DNA of 64,000 nucleotides, from the NCBI GenBank assembly GCA_019217005.1, contig JAHBNG010000068.1:11808-75807 (forward strand). Reading direction: 5' to 3'. Of this stretch, positions 44,901 through 54,580 are shown piece after piece (the stretch's first letter is position 1; each line of letters starts with the position of its first letter). A program made the position numbers and the translations under genes. This stretch comes from Chloroflexi bacterium TSY (lineage in GTDB: Bacteria; Chloroflexota; Anaerolineae; Caldilineales; Caldilineaceae). The notes beneath the pieces are model-generated. The model did not search any database, had not been told where the DNA came from, and worked only from the letters and a program-made list of their open reading frames with translations.

Positions 44901-46195
44901 TTTATCCAATTTGGGCTGAATTTGTGGCTGCCAGCATCAATGATGCCCGATTATTGAGGAGAGCCGAGCGCCATCGCCAACGACTGAACGCAGCACAGAA
45001 GGTAACCGAAGCAGTTGGCACAACCTTGTCGCGCAATGAAACGCTTACGAGCGTCTTGCAAACTGTCTCCGAATTGTATGAAAACAAAGCGGTTTCGCCA
45101 CGCATTATGCTCTATGAAGAATCGAGCCACTCGCTCCGTTTGATCGACGCTGTTTGTGAGCGACATCAGGTGGACAATCCATTTTATGATCGTTTGCCGA
45201 CTCTGCCAATCAATTCCTCTTCTTTGCCTGGCTTTTTGGCCATTCGGGCAATACAAGAGGGCGGTAAGCCGATCGGAAATATCGCCGATGTGGCGGATTC
45301 ATCTTACCAACCACTGCGTCTAGATACAAAGTCTGCACTGGGTGTTGCGCTCATGAGAAGAGAAGTTTTTGGGTATTCTCCTACTGGAAAGCCCATATGC
45401 AGCGGCATTTGATGAAGAAGAAAAAGAGAACGTGCTTGCCATCGCGCGTCAGGCGCGTATTGCAATTGAACGGGCCGATCTAACGGCTGAATTACGCTTC
45501 AAAACAAGCGTGATCGGAGCAACCTCGTGGGCAGCAGACATTGCTCATGATATCAACCGGGAGACGGGTCGTATCCGCAACCGGGTCTATTGGCTGAAAC
45601 AAGAGTCAAATATTGCACAAGCAAGCAGACATTATCTTGACGAGATCGATAGCTATGCAAAACGATTGGCTGGTACCGCGGCCAAAACATCTTTTGGACC
45701 GGAAGAATTGTCACCGCTCGCCTTACATTCTCACTTGTACAAGTGGGTCGAAGAAGCGATTGATAAGCGCGATGTTGACATTGTAACCGATTACGAGTTT
45801 GCAGAAGAAGATCTGCAGGTATCTGCCCATCCGATGGCCCTTAGTCGCAGCATCTATGACCTTGTACGAAATGCTTTAGAGGCAATGGGATGGGCAAAGC
45901 AGCAGCGATTGATCGTACGCACTTGCCTTACTCAAAATGAGCAGATCGAAATCCGTATTGAGGATAACGGACCAGGAATTGATCCGCTGGTGGCACCCAA
46001 AATTTTTCACCAACCAGCTTCAACCAAAGGTGAGGGGCGTGGCGTTGGTCTGCTCTTTATACGAGCGGCAATCGAGAATATGGGAGGGAGTATCCGCTAT
46101 ATCCCGAAAGGGACGGATCAAGGTTCAGTCTTTGCGATCACATTGCAAAAAGGGTAGCAGGTTCGTGATAAGGATTCGGACTTCCTAATAGCCAC

Positions 46196-46400
46196 ATCAT
46201 TTAAACTGCGGACAATTGTCCAACGGGAGTAACTGTTCACGTTATTCCCAAAGGCGACAGTCACTTCACGTTCAAGTGGGCAGGTCAGTCACAATTGCGG
46301 CTCGCCTTGTGCGAAAAGTGACTGTCGCCTGCTCATTCAGTGCAGCAAGGTGAACTGTTATCAACGAGAAAAATGATTCTATTGTCCGAAGTTTAAGTGG
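46196..46400. repeat. nested inverted repeat element of about 200 bp
   Basis: TTAAACTGCGGACAAT at about 46201 faces ATTGTCCGAAGTTTAA ending at 46396. Inside, AGGCGACAGTCACTT faces AAGTGACTGTCGCCT. GCCACATCATTT occurs directly repeated on both sides (46191-46202 and about 46427-46438), as if a target had been duplicated or two copies recombined. AAACTTCGGACAAT also occurs alone at about 18760. It fills the gap between the kinase and the REC-TCAD9 gene; no protein is encoded. Confidence 0.7.
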
Positions 46401-46452
46401 CGTCTCTATAAGTGGGGCCACATCATTTTAAATTGTGTAGAGGAAAATCGGC

Positions 46453-48174
46453 ATGAATGCCAACGAGTGTGACGGAGAGCGGTCTATCTACCAACGTCGT
46501 GTGCTGGTTGTTGATAATGATCCTGAATTTCGCCAGGATCACGGTGAGAATTTGAATCGATGGGGATTCCAACCTGTGCTGGCGAAGGGTATGGGAGATA
46601 TGCTCATTCAGGATGCTATCGAGCTAGTCCGCAAAGAACGTTGCCAGCTGGCAATTGTGGATATGCGCTTACGCGACGATGATGACCGAAACGATGATAG
46701 CGGATTATGCCTGGCGCCGAACTTGCTTCCGGCGCGGACAATTGTCGTGACTGGGTATGGCGATCTGGCAACGGCACGTAAAGCGCGCGATCAGTTTCAA
46801 GCATTTAACATTATCGGAAAGGAAGAAGGTCCGGGTGTCTTACTCGAGGCGATCCATTCGGCACTTGAAGATTCATGTGAAAATTACATCGATATTGAGT
46901 GGCCACTTTATTGTAGCCCACCTGAAATCATCCAACGCTTAGAGCTAGAGCCGGTTCGGTTACTTCAAGACCAACCGCATACTGCCATATGTAGGCTCTA
47001 TGCTTCGAATGATGGTTCACCTTCTTTGACTCAGTTGAAATTAGAATCTTTAACCGATCGGTATCAGGCGCAAAAACGCGCATTATCAAGCTCAAGATCC
47101 TTGATTCTCGTGGCTCGGGGAAGAAGAAATGGGGGAGCATGGTTCCAGGAAGAAGTGATTAAGATTGCTCCAGCGCATAAAATTGATCAAGAGATTAAAG
47201 CGTATAACGGCTATGTTCGCAATTATCTTCCACCACGTTATTCCGCACGGATCGAAGATTCTAACCATTACGAAACGTTGTGGGATATTGGTGCAATTCG
47301 CTACACAAATATAGAGAGTGGGCAATGGAAGCTCTTTCAGATATGGTATGAACAGGAAGAGACGTCGATTGACCAACTCGCTGTTGCGCTGAGAAACCTC
47401 TTCAAACAAACCTTGGATCCTTGGTATCGTCACGTTCATGGAGCACCCAAGCGAGAATGCAATCTCTTTCGGTATTATTTGTATACAATTCCTAAATTAG
47501 AACGTCTTTCATCCTATCCTGATCAAAGCCCATCGATCTCGATTGCAGATCTGCCGTTCCAATTGCGTAACCCTGTGGTATGGGTCCAAGAAAACAAAGA
47601 ACATAGCAACTTTGTATCATACTGGGAGGTAATTACGCATGGAGATCTGCATGTCAACAACATATTTGCTAATCAGAATGCTGAAACATGCGTGATCGAT
47701 TATGAGCATACCGGTCCGGGGCATTTTCTGCGGGACTTTGTTGAATTAGAAGCTGATATTGTACTCAGGCTCTTTTCCTTTGAGCGTGCGCAGCTTTCTG
47801 TGGCATTTCGTCTAGCTGTCATTCTATTGACACCACGTGTGCCGGACGCACAGTTGGCCCAGTTAAACTCGATTGATGATCTAAATCTGCAAAAGGAGGT
47901 CGATAGGGTTCAAAGTCTAGTTCAGGCGGTGCGCAAACTAGCAGGTGAAGTCACTGATTTTGAACAGATGCAAGAATATTACTGGGCGTTACTGATGGAT
48001 TCGTTACATTACCTGCTGCGTAGACCTCGCAAAACGGACGATAAAAACGAAGTTGAACGTGTACGGATATGGGCTCAACTTTGGTGTGCCTTAATTTGTG
48101 AGCGGATAGAGAAATGGGATGTACAATGGCCACCAGCTGAGTGGTGTACATTTCTAAATGAAGAGGGAATATGA
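46453..48174 (+). CDS. receiver fused to a TCAD9-like kinase-fold domain
   Basis: A 573-residue protein. Residues about 15-135 are a receiver: VLVVDNDPEF (acid pocket), LAIVDMRLRDDDD (phospho-acceptor Asp) and NIIGKEEG (Lys). After a linker the C-terminal ~400 residues resemble ternary-complex-associated domain 9, an aminoglycoside-phosphotransferase-like kinase fold, with the catalytic-loop-like THGDLHVNNIFANQ and CVIDYEHTGPGHFLRDF. TCAD9 has been predicted to act in bacterial conflict systems with NTPases and proteases. It overlaps the next gene by ATGA. The target of the kinase-like domain is unknown; TCAD9 assignment is from motif memory, not a search. Confidence 0.75.
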   Translation: MNANECDGERSIYQRRVLVVDNDPEFRQDHGENLNRWGFQPVLAKGMGDMLIQDAIELVRKERCQLAIVDMRLRDDDDRNDDSGLCLAPNLLPARTIVVTGYGDLATARKARDQFQAFNIIGKEEGPGVLLEAIHSALEDSCENYIDIEWPLYCSPPEIIQRLELEPVRLLQDQPHTAICRLYASNDGSPSLTQLKLESLTDRYQAQKRALSSSRSLILVARGRRNGGAWFQEEVIKIAPAHKIDQEIKAYNGYVRNYLPPRYSARIEDSNHYETLWDIGAIRYTNIESGQWKLFQIWYEQEETSIDQLAVALRNLFKQTLDPWYRHVHGAPKRECNLFRYYLYTIPKLERLSSYPDQSPSISIADLPFQLRNPVVWVQENKEHSNFVSYWEVITHGDLHVNNIFANQNAETCVIDYEHTGPGHFLRDFVELEADIVLRLFSFERAQLSVAFRLAVILLTPRVPDAQLAQLNSIDDLNLQKEVDRVQSLVQAVRKLAGEVTDFEQMQEYYWALLMDSLHYLLRRPRKTDDKNEVERVRIWAQLWCALICERIEKWDVQWPPAEWCTFLNEEGI

Positions 48175-49526
48175 CGAATAAATATACAGAACATCATATA
48201 GACTTTCGCCAAGAGATCGCCAATCCTCTATTCCAAATTATTCGCGGCGGTGAATCTGGTGTGATTTGTGGAGTTGCGACTTTGGGTAAATCGCGCTTTC
48301 TCCAGTTTCTGTTAAGACAGGACATACATCATCACTATCTCCAAGAAGACGCCTCGAATACTCTCTTTGTCTGGGCAGACAGCAATCGCGCACGTGAGAT
48401 TTCGGAATGGGCTCTATATGAGCTGTTATTGACCGCTTTGGTAGAGGTTGCAAGCGAACTTCCTCAAGCCCACGGTGAACGAAATAGACTACTGGCCTTG
48501 CGCCGCGAAGCTATCATTGAACAGAATGGACTACTTGCTCAGCGCAACTTTGAATTTGCAACGCGGATTTTGTGTCACGAACAAAAGCTAAAATTGGTTT
48601 TTATACTCGACGAGTTCGATGAGTTTTATCAAAAGTTATCAAGGCAGACTTTGGCAAATTTGCGCGCGGTGCGCGACGCAAATAAGTACAGTGTTTGTTA
48701 CATTCTATTTATGCGCGATCACCCGATTGCTTTGCGACAACCGGATGAGTCATTGGAGGGATTCTATGAACTCATCTCGCGCTCTATTCTTTACCTGAAA
48801 CCCTATACCGAAATAGATACACGCGAAGCAATTCGTTTAATTAGTGCGCGCCGAAATCTGTCAACGGATCTGCTTTACAAGAATGCGGAAGATGAAATCG
48901 TTCGGCTCAGCGGAGGGCATCCAGGTCTGATTGCTGCTCTATTAAACGCACTCATTACTTCTAAACCAAAGGATGAATCCTTAGAAACATGGGCGACGAA
49001 CCAGGAAAACGTCCATGAGGAGTTTCGCAAGATTTGGCAGGGATTGCGTCCAGATGAACAACAAACGCTTGTCCATTTGGCTCAAAGAATGACTACGAAG
49101 GTGCGTAACCGCAAGTCACTGGAGTTAAAGGGGATGATCCAGGTCAGCGGACGAGAGATTCAGTTCTTTACTCCACTTTTCCCCCATTACATTCTTAACC
49201 AAGCGACACTTGACGATGAAGCGCTGCGAGTCGACGCCGAGGCCGGAATTGTTTGGGTCAACGGTCGTCAATCCGAACAACTCACATCCAAAGAATTTGA
49301 TCTCATGCTCCTCTTGCATGAGAGTTTGAACGAGATTCGTACCCACCAACAGATCCTCGATGGGCTCTATCCAGGTGATGAGGGATATGGGATCAATGAG
49401 AATGCGATTGCAGCGCTTGTGGGACGAGTGCGGAAGAAGATCGAACCCAATGCCAAACGACCACGTTATCTATTGAACATTAAGGGCCGGGGGTATAAAT
49501 TAGTAGATCGACCAGAGAGTGGCTAG
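48171..49526 (+). CDS. P-loop NTPase (STAND/AAA-like) with C-terminal OmpR-type winged helix
   Basis: A 451-residue protein. The N-terminal NTPase has a Walker A GVATLGKSRFLQFLL, a Walker B LVFILDEFDEFY and a sensor-like region (YILFMRDHPIAL), followed by an all-helical lid (IVRLSGGHPGLIAALLNALI) as in archaeal-type or STAND ATPases. The C-terminal 100 residues (LTSKEFDLMLLLHESLNEIR, ALVGRVRKKIEPN, YLLNIKGRGYKLV) are a winged helix of the OmpR transcription-factor type. This joins an NTP switch to DNA binding without a receiver of its own; the receiver may be supplied by the coupled REC-TCAD9 protein. Confidence 0.85.
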   Translation: MTNKYTEHHIDFRQEIANPLFQIIRGGESGVICGVATLGKSRFLQFLLRQDIHHHYLQEDASNTLFVWADSNRAREISEWALYELLLTALVEVASELPQAHGERNRLLALRREAIIEQNGLLAQRNFEFATRILCHEQKLKLVFILDEFDEFYQKLSRQTLANLRAVRDANKYSVCYILFMRDHPIALRQPDESLEGFYELISRSILYLKPYTEIDTREAIRLISARRNLSTDLLYKNAEDEIVRLSGGHPGLIAALLNALITSKPKDESLETWATNQENVHEEFRKIWQGLRPDEQQTLVHLAQRMTTKVRNRKSLELKGMIQVSGREIQFFTPLFPHYILNQATLDDEALRVDAEAGIVWVNGRQSEQLTSKEFDLMLLLHESLNEIRTHQQILDGLYPGDEGYGINENAIAALVGRVRKKIEPNAKRPRYLLNIKGRGYKLVDRPESG

Positions 49527-49680
49527 TTGCTAGTGGGACGCCAATCTCAATCGCTTTTGCGAACTCCTCACGGACCCGTGAGTAGTGTCGAACACCTTTC
49601 TCTTGTTGAATTCGCGTCGCAACAGACATTATCGTTTCCTCATACTTTAAGCATTACACAATGCGAATCACGTTCAATCA

Positions 49681-52512
49681 TTACATCCAAATACGCGGGG
49701 ACTCTTCGTTTTCTGTGTCTCCACCAATCACTCGTGGAGTCAATGTCTCTTGTTCGCCGCCTACAAGCAATTGACGGCCTTGACTCCCACCCTGGTCTGG
49801 TCCCAGAATACCCGCTTCTTCTAACTGATCGACCAAGCGGCTCGCCCGGTTGTAGCCAATGCGCAACTTGCGCTGCAGAAGGCTAACTGAACCGCGCCCC
49901 ACTTCTTGCACCACAAGCACAGCTTCCTCAAACAGTTCGTCTCGGGAATCGAGCTTTTTCATCTCAGCGATCTCTTCGAAAAGGGGAACTTGTTCGGGAG
50001 GTGCACCATAGTTTTTGTGATCGGTCGAGCTGGGCTCCTCTACGTCCTCTGTCCAGGCTCTACCTCGTGTCTGCGGCTCCTGATGAATATCAAGCGAACC
50101 ACTCATGGGAACTGTGGCCGGTGGACGCTCCTGACTGGCCGTTGTGCCGGCTCTACTACCTGCTCTTGAAGCTGCTTGACCCGAAGACGATGTTGGTCGT
50201 TTTTTTGTCCCAGATTCAGGTGAATCAAATGGTAAGTTCTTGGACCTCCCATCTGTCGAATCTGTGACCACTATTTCATCTGTCGTTCCATTGATTAATT
50301 CTTCGGGTGGATCTTGGGCAAATTCGGCTGGAACGATCGAGTCGCCGCCACGCTGCTCGAAGCTGCGAGCGCCTTTCCAATGTCGCACCAATCGATGAAT
50401 CTCATCATCGCCAACCCATGTTCCCTGCAATCTTTCCAACTTGCTTGCGTCAGGTGCCATGAAGAGCATATCACCTCTCCCAAGTAGACGCTCTGCACCG
50501 GGTACATCTAAGATCACGCGGCTGTCAATCTGACTCGTCACGGCCAGGGAAATGCGGGAAGGGAAGTTGGCTTTAATCAAACCTGTAATGACATCCACAG
50601 AAGGGCGCTGGGTTGCAATGATGAGGTGAATGCCAACCGCGCGCGCCATCTGCGCCAGACGACAAACGTGCTTTTCAACCTCCTCAGGTGCTGCCATCAT
50701 CAAGTCGGCCATCTCATCTACGATCACGACGATGTACGGGAGCGGTTTTTCTCCGCGTTTGCGCAAGTGGGTGTTGTAGCGCTCCAGGTCGCGCGCATTC
50801 ACCTTACTACAGAGCGTGTAGCGCCGCTCCATCTCCTTTACGGCCCAAAACAGAACGCCGGCTGCCTTATCAACTTCTGTGACAACAGGACTCAGCAGGT
50901 GCGGAATTCCATTATAGATGCTGAGTTCCACCATTTTGGGATCCACCATCAGAAAGCGCAGTGTATCGGGCGTGTGCGTCAAAAGCAAACAGGCAATCAT
51001 CGAATTGATGCCGGCCGATTTACCCGTACCGGTTGCACCCGCAATAAGCAGATGGGGCATACGTCCCAAATCGGCCACAATTGCATTGCCTTTTACATCC
51101 TCGCCCAGCGCGATGGGCAATTTCCCCTTCTCTTGTATCTGCTTAAATGCCTCGCTCTCCATCAGTTCCTTGAGTCCAACCGTATTGCTTTCTTGATTTG
51201 GCACTTCAACACCAACATAGCTTGTTCCTGGAATCGGTGCTTCGATCCGAACATTTGATGCTGCCAGAGCGAGCGCAAGATCATTGGCCAATCCAGCAAT
51301 CTTGCTCACCTTCACTTTGGTACGGCGGACCTCGTTGCGTGGCTGATTATTTTCATCTTTAATTCGAACTGTTCGTTCAATGTAGCCAGGTTTGATCAAG
51401 TACTGAGTAACAGCAGGGCCTTTATACGCTCCTTCAAATGAGGCAGGAACCCCAAAAAGCGAGAGCGTGTGCTGAATCAACTTTCCTTGGTCTCGAATCC
51501 GAGAATCATTATCGACTTGTCGCTCCCAATCATCTAGCATATCGGCTGCTTTTGGGATGCGCCACTCTTGTTCTCCGCCAATGATGCGCGCTTGCAAAAA
51601 GCCGCTATCGGGTTGGGCCGCGTTTGTGGCAGGTGGACTCTTCGAGGCTGATGCACTTTTTACCGGATCGGCGACGGGGGCTTTGGGTTGACTCATATCT
51701 GGTGGTGCAACTTTCCGCACTGATCCCGTTGACGCGGGAGGCTGCTGTGGCGGATTGGGGGAGACCAAATTGGAACGAGATTCCATCGCTGGTTGCTCGG
51801 GCTGACTCATAGAGCCTATCAGCCGCTTCCATAAAGGTTCTCTTGCGGGGTTCGTTGATATATTCGTTTGAGCAGTATTTCTCGGATCGGGTTGAGAATA
51901 ATTGTTTGGTTCGAATGGCGGAGGATCCATCTGTGCTTCGCGTCGTTGGGTCTGCCATGCCTGAAACCAATCCCATACTTGATAGATGTTGTCAACTAAT
52001 ATGCGCTCTGCAATAAAGACCACCCCAGCAATGGCGAGAAACGTGGCGAATGCCCAAGCACCCCATAACCCGATTGCCTGTTCTAATAACGAGGCCACCG
52101 TGTGACCGATCAATCCCCCTCCATCTCCTACAGATGCAGCAACTTGACGAACGTCAACCGGTACAAGCAGCGAGGCCATCATTACGTAGGCCAACAGCAA
52201 TAACGAGAATCCGACTGGGCGCTGCCAAGGCAAATTGGGCATCCGCTCAATGGCATAGATCACCATCCAGAATCCTAATGCGCCGGACACAAGCGGCATT
52301 CCCCAGACACCAACACCAACGAGTGTTTCAAGACTACGGATCCATGCATCGGTGACCTGCCCGCGACTCCCCGTTACGAGACTAAGCAAGGTGAATGCTG
52401 CGATTAAAATCAATGTAACCCCAATGACTTCGTAGCGCAACAGTAGCTCTCGTAGCTTCTGTGGCCAGTCAACAGAGCGTTTCGTTTTTTTTGAGCGGCG
52501 TTTAGTGGCCAT
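49681..52512 (-). CDS. ftsK: DNA translocase FtsK/SpoIIIE
   Basis: A 943-residue protein. About four transmembrane helices occupy residues 27-175, followed by a Pro/Ser-rich linker (about 195-300). The motor has Walker A IAGATGTGKSAG near 490-500 and Walker B YIVVIVDEMADLMM near 592-605. The C-terminal gamma winged helix (VGRGSVSLLQRKLRIGYNRA, SRLVDQLEEAGILGP) reads KOPS-like sequences and follows a second Pro/Ser-rich stretch. It pumps chromosome ends at the division septum. A perfect 16-bp inverted repeat ends 13 bases upstream of the ATG. Confidence 0.95.
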   Translation of the reverse strand: MATKRRSKKTKRSVDWPQKLRELLLRYEVIGVTLILIAAFTLLSLVTGSRGQVTDAWIRSLETLVGVGVWGMPLVSGALGFWMVIYAIERMPNLPWQRPVGFSLLLLAYVMMASLLVPVDVRQVAASVGDGGGLIGHTVASLLEQAIGLWGAWAFATFLAIAGVVFIAERILVDNIYQVWDWFQAWQTQRREAQMDPPPFEPNNYSQPDPRNTAQTNISTNPAREPLWKRLIGSMSQPEQPAMESRSNLVSPNPPQQPPASTGSVRKVAPPDMSQPKAPVADPVKSASASKSPPATNAAQPDSGFLQARIIGGEQEWRIPKAADMLDDWERQVDNDSRIRDQGKLIQHTLSLFGVPASFEGAYKGPAVTQYLIKPGYIERTVRIKDENNQPRNEVRRTKVKVSKIAGLANDLALALAASNVRIEAPIPGTSYVGVEVPNQESNTVGLKELMESEAFKQIQEKGKLPIALGEDVKGNAIVADLGRMPHLLIAGATGTGKSAGINSMIACLLLTHTPDTLRFLMVDPKMVELSIYNGIPHLLSPVVTEVDKAAGVLFWAVKEMERRYTLCSKVNARDLERYNTHLRKRGEKPLPYIVVIVDEMADLMMAAPEEVEKHVCRLAQMARAVGIHLIIATQRPSVDVITGLIKANFPSRISLAVTSQIDSRVILDVPGAERLLGRGDMLFMAPDASKLERLQGTWVGDDEIHRLVRHWKGARSFEQRGGDSIVPAEFAQDPPEELINGTTDEIVVTDSTDGRSKNLPFDSPESGTKKRPTSSSGQAASRAGSRAGTTASQERPPATVPMSGSLDIHQEPQTRGRAWTEDVEEPSSTDHKNYGAPPEQVPLFEEIAEMKKLDSRDELFEEAVLVVQEVGRGSVSLLQRKLRIGYNRASRLVDQLEEAGILGPDQGGSQGRQLLVGGEQETLTPRVIGGDTENEESPRIWM

Positions 52513-52524
52513 AAGTCATACTTG

Positions 52525-52582
52525 CCCAGAAAAGTTTTGTGCCGTCTCTGCTCTGAGGGACGTGGTACAAAACTTTTCTGGG
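52525..52582. repeat. perfect 16-bp inverted repeat between RNase J and ftsK
   Basis: CCCAGAAAAGTTTTGT (52525-52540) pairs perfectly with ACAAAACTTTTCTGGG (52567-52582) across 26 bases. In the transcript it would form a long hairpin ending just before the ftsK ribosome-binding region. It could terminate the upstream RNase J message or control ftsK translation. Confidence 0.8.
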
Positions 52583-52694
52583 GATCGATAGGTGTTGCGT
52601 ATTGCGCGATTCTAGTTGAGACGATACACGAACAAACGTTCCAGGGATATTATATCACAAACGGGGTCATTGTGTGAAGTAGTATAAATGGGTC

Positions 52695-54365
52695 CTATAC
52701 CTCCAATACTACGGGCAACACCATCGGTCGACGCCCCAATTCGCGATGGCAGAAGTTCGCCAGGGCATCCTTGACCTTGCTGGACATGACACGACCAGGC
52801 GCTTTCTTTTTCAACACTTTGCGAACAGCGTTCTCAGCTCGCTGAATCAGATCTTCACTGTCACGCATATAAACAAAGCCACGACTAATAATTTCGGGGC
52901 CGTAAATGATATCGCCATCAAATTCGTCTAGGGCCACAATGCAGACCATAAAGCCATCTTGACCGAGGTGACGTCTGTCTCGGAGGACAACATTGCCGAT
53001 ATCACCCACGCCAAGACCATCGACCAGAACGTCATTGGCCGGAACACGCTCTGCCAATTGTGCCGATATCTCTCCATCATCGGCAGTAAACTCGATCGCC
53101 TGACCATCTTCGACCACAAAGATACGAGACTTATCGATCCCTGCACGCTCGGCCAATCGCCCGTGAAGGACCAGATGACGATATTCACCATGGGCCGGAA
53201 TAAAGTATTTGGGTCTGACCAGTTCCAGAACTTTTCGATAATCCTCATTGCCTCCGTGTCCACTGACATGAACGTCGCCCAGTTCATGGTACAGCACATC
53301 AGCACCTTGTCGAAATAGGTTATTGACCGTACGATTGAAGGGTTCTTCATTGCCTGGAATCGGTGCAGCGCTCAAAATGACGGTATCGCCCTCGCGGAGC
53401 GTAATTTGGCGATGTTCTCCCATACTCATTCGTACCATCGCGCTTGTGGGTTCGCCTTGACTACCTGTCGCAACAATGACGATTTGACTTGGCGGCAGTG
53501 TTTCCATTTCAGATGCATTGAGTAGTTCATCCTCTGTGATATCTAAATAGCCGAGCCGAATCGCTGTCTTGACATTGTTGACCATCGAGCGTCCCGTCAC
53601 GCCAATGCGCCGCCCATTGCGACGCGCCACGTTGATAATCTTTTGGACGCGTCCAACATTGCTGGCAAAGGTTGTCACAATGACCCGACCCTTGGCTGAA
53701 CGAAAGGTTTCTTCAAAAGTCTCTTCAACCCTCTTTTCGCTTTGGGTTGGCTCCTCTTGTTCGACATTCGTGCTGTCTGACATAAGTAGCAGAACGCCTT
53801 CATTTCCCCAGCGTTCTAGTTTATCGGTTTCCGTTGGTTTGCCATCTGTTGGAATCGGGTCTAGTTTATAGTCGCTTGTGTGGATCACTCTCCCAGCCGG
53901 TGTCATGACAGAGACGCCAACACTGTCTGGGAAGCTATGGCAAGTGTGAAAGAAGCTGATCGTAAATGGTTCTATTTCAACTGTGTCATCGGCTGTGATC
54001 GTATTCAAGTTTACATGCTGAAGCAGATCATGTTCACGCAGCTTGCCTTCCAGCAGGCCCAACGTCAAGGCAGTTGCATAGATCGGTGCGTCCAGTCCTT
54101 CTTCCATCAAATAGGGAACTGCCCCAATATGATCTTCATGACCATGTGTTAAGACAATTCCTCTCACCCACTCAAGACGCTCAAAAATATATTCAGCATC
54201 GGGGATCACAACATCAATCCCAAGCATATCGCTTGTTGGAAACATCAGACCAATGTCGATGATGAGAATATTCTCACCACACTCTAGTAACATCATATTT
54301 TTGCCAATTTCGCCCAGCCCGCCCAGCGGGATAATGCGTAAGACTGGTTCTGATTGTTGAGTCAT
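52695..54365 (-). CDS. rnj: ribonuclease J
   Basis: A 556-residue enzyme when started at ATG 54365 (MTQQSEPVLRIIPLGGLGEI), which has GAAAGGAATTAGG upstream; the open frame reaches 54461 but would include a perfect hairpin. The metallo-beta-lactamase motif is LTHGHEDHIGAVPYL. The beta-CASP domain has VIVATGSQGEPTSAMVRMS and the later SGHGGNEDYRKVLELVRPKY. The C-terminal domain ends MVLPVVLEV. It carries out 5'-3' exonuclease and endonuclease steps in rRNA maturation and mRNA decay. It lies upstream of ftsK with 180 bases between. Confidence 0.96.
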   Translation of the reverse strand: MTQQSEPVLRIIPLGGLGEIGKNMMLLECGENILIIDIGLMFPTSDMLGIDVVIPDAEYIFERLEWVRGIVLTHGHEDHIGAVPYLMEEGLDAPIYATALTLGLLEGKLREHDLLQHVNLNTITADDTVEIEPFTISFFHTCHSFPDSVGVSVMTPAGRVIHTSDYKLDPIPTDGKPTETDKLERWGNEGVLLLMSDSTNVEQEEPTQSEKRVEETFEETFRSAKGRVIVTTFASNVGRVQKIINVARRNGRRIGVTGRSMVNNVKTAIRLGYLDITEDELLNASEMETLPPSQIVIVATGSQGEPTSAMVRMSMGEHRQITLREGDTVILSAAPIPGNEEPFNRTVNNLFRQGADVLYHELGDVHVSGHGGNEDYRKVLELVRPKYFIPAHGEYRHLVLHGRLAERAGIDKSRIFVVEDGQAIEFTADDGEISAQLAERVPANDVLVDGLGVGDIGNVVLRDRRHLGQDGFMVCIVALDEFDGDIIYGPEIISRGFVYMRDSEDLIQRAENAVRKVLKKKAPGRVMSSKVKDALANFCHRELGRRPMVLPVVLEV

Positions 54366-54403
54366 TATTTTTATACCTAATTCCTTTCTAAACCGAGCTC
54401 TGC

Positions 54404-54458
54404 ATGAAAACATGGTTTTGCTTGATCTGGTGGAGCGATAGGAAAACCATGTTTTCAT
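54404..54458. repeat. perfect 16-bp inverted repeat upstream of RNase J
   Basis: ATGAAAACATGGTTTT (54404-54419) pairs perfectly with AAAACCATGTTTTCAT (54443-54458) around 23 bases. It lies about 40 bases before the RNase J start, in the probable mRNA leader. RNases often control their own mRNA through leader hairpins, so an autoregulatory role is possible, though unproven. Confidence 0.75.
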
Positions 54459-54509
54459 CACAACCGTAGTATAGTATCAACAGATCTCGACTGCCATATC
54501 GTTTGAACT

Positions 54510-54580
54510 TGTCCGAAAAGCGGTTGTGAGTCCGACCGACTTCTCCAATAGAAATCTATCGTTACAGAACTTTTCGGGCA
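54510..54580. repeat. R1 palindromic repeat, copy B (71-bp core)
   Basis: Core TGTCCGAAAAG to CTTTTCGGGCA, in reverse orientation relative to copies A and C, with several substitutions but identical length. It lies just upstream of the RNase J leader hairpin. Confidence 0.85.

Larger units (their letters stand above)
39677..46157 (+). pseudogene. giant REC-multiGAF-histidine kinase, broken by an IS and a frameshift
   Basis: Three reading frames belong to one gene. 39677-40363 encodes a receiver (VLVLDDDEQF, IYLIDHRLGPGDDG, LHKPFDP) and the start of a GAF domain. Removing the IS at 40368-41974 with one CTAG rejoins DGQEL to GSGFLCDQF in frame. Several further GAF domains follow. At a T5 run (45366-45370) one extra T shifts the frame; removing it reads VLGILLLESPYAAAFDEEE and leads into the kinase (IAHDINRETGRIRNRV, LVRNALEAMGW, DNGPGI, GEGRGVGL). 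The repaired gene is exactly 1,623 codons. It would be a cytoplasmic multi-ligand sensor kinase. Confidence 0.9.

Noticed and set aside
49527..49680. Short plus-strand ORF overlapping the end of ftsK
   Set aside because: No ribosome site or domain; most of it is antisense to ftsK.
54366..54461. N-terminal extension of RNase J
   Set aside because: The extension is encoded by the perfect inverted repeat, and relatives begin near MTQQSEPVLRI, which has its own ribosome site.
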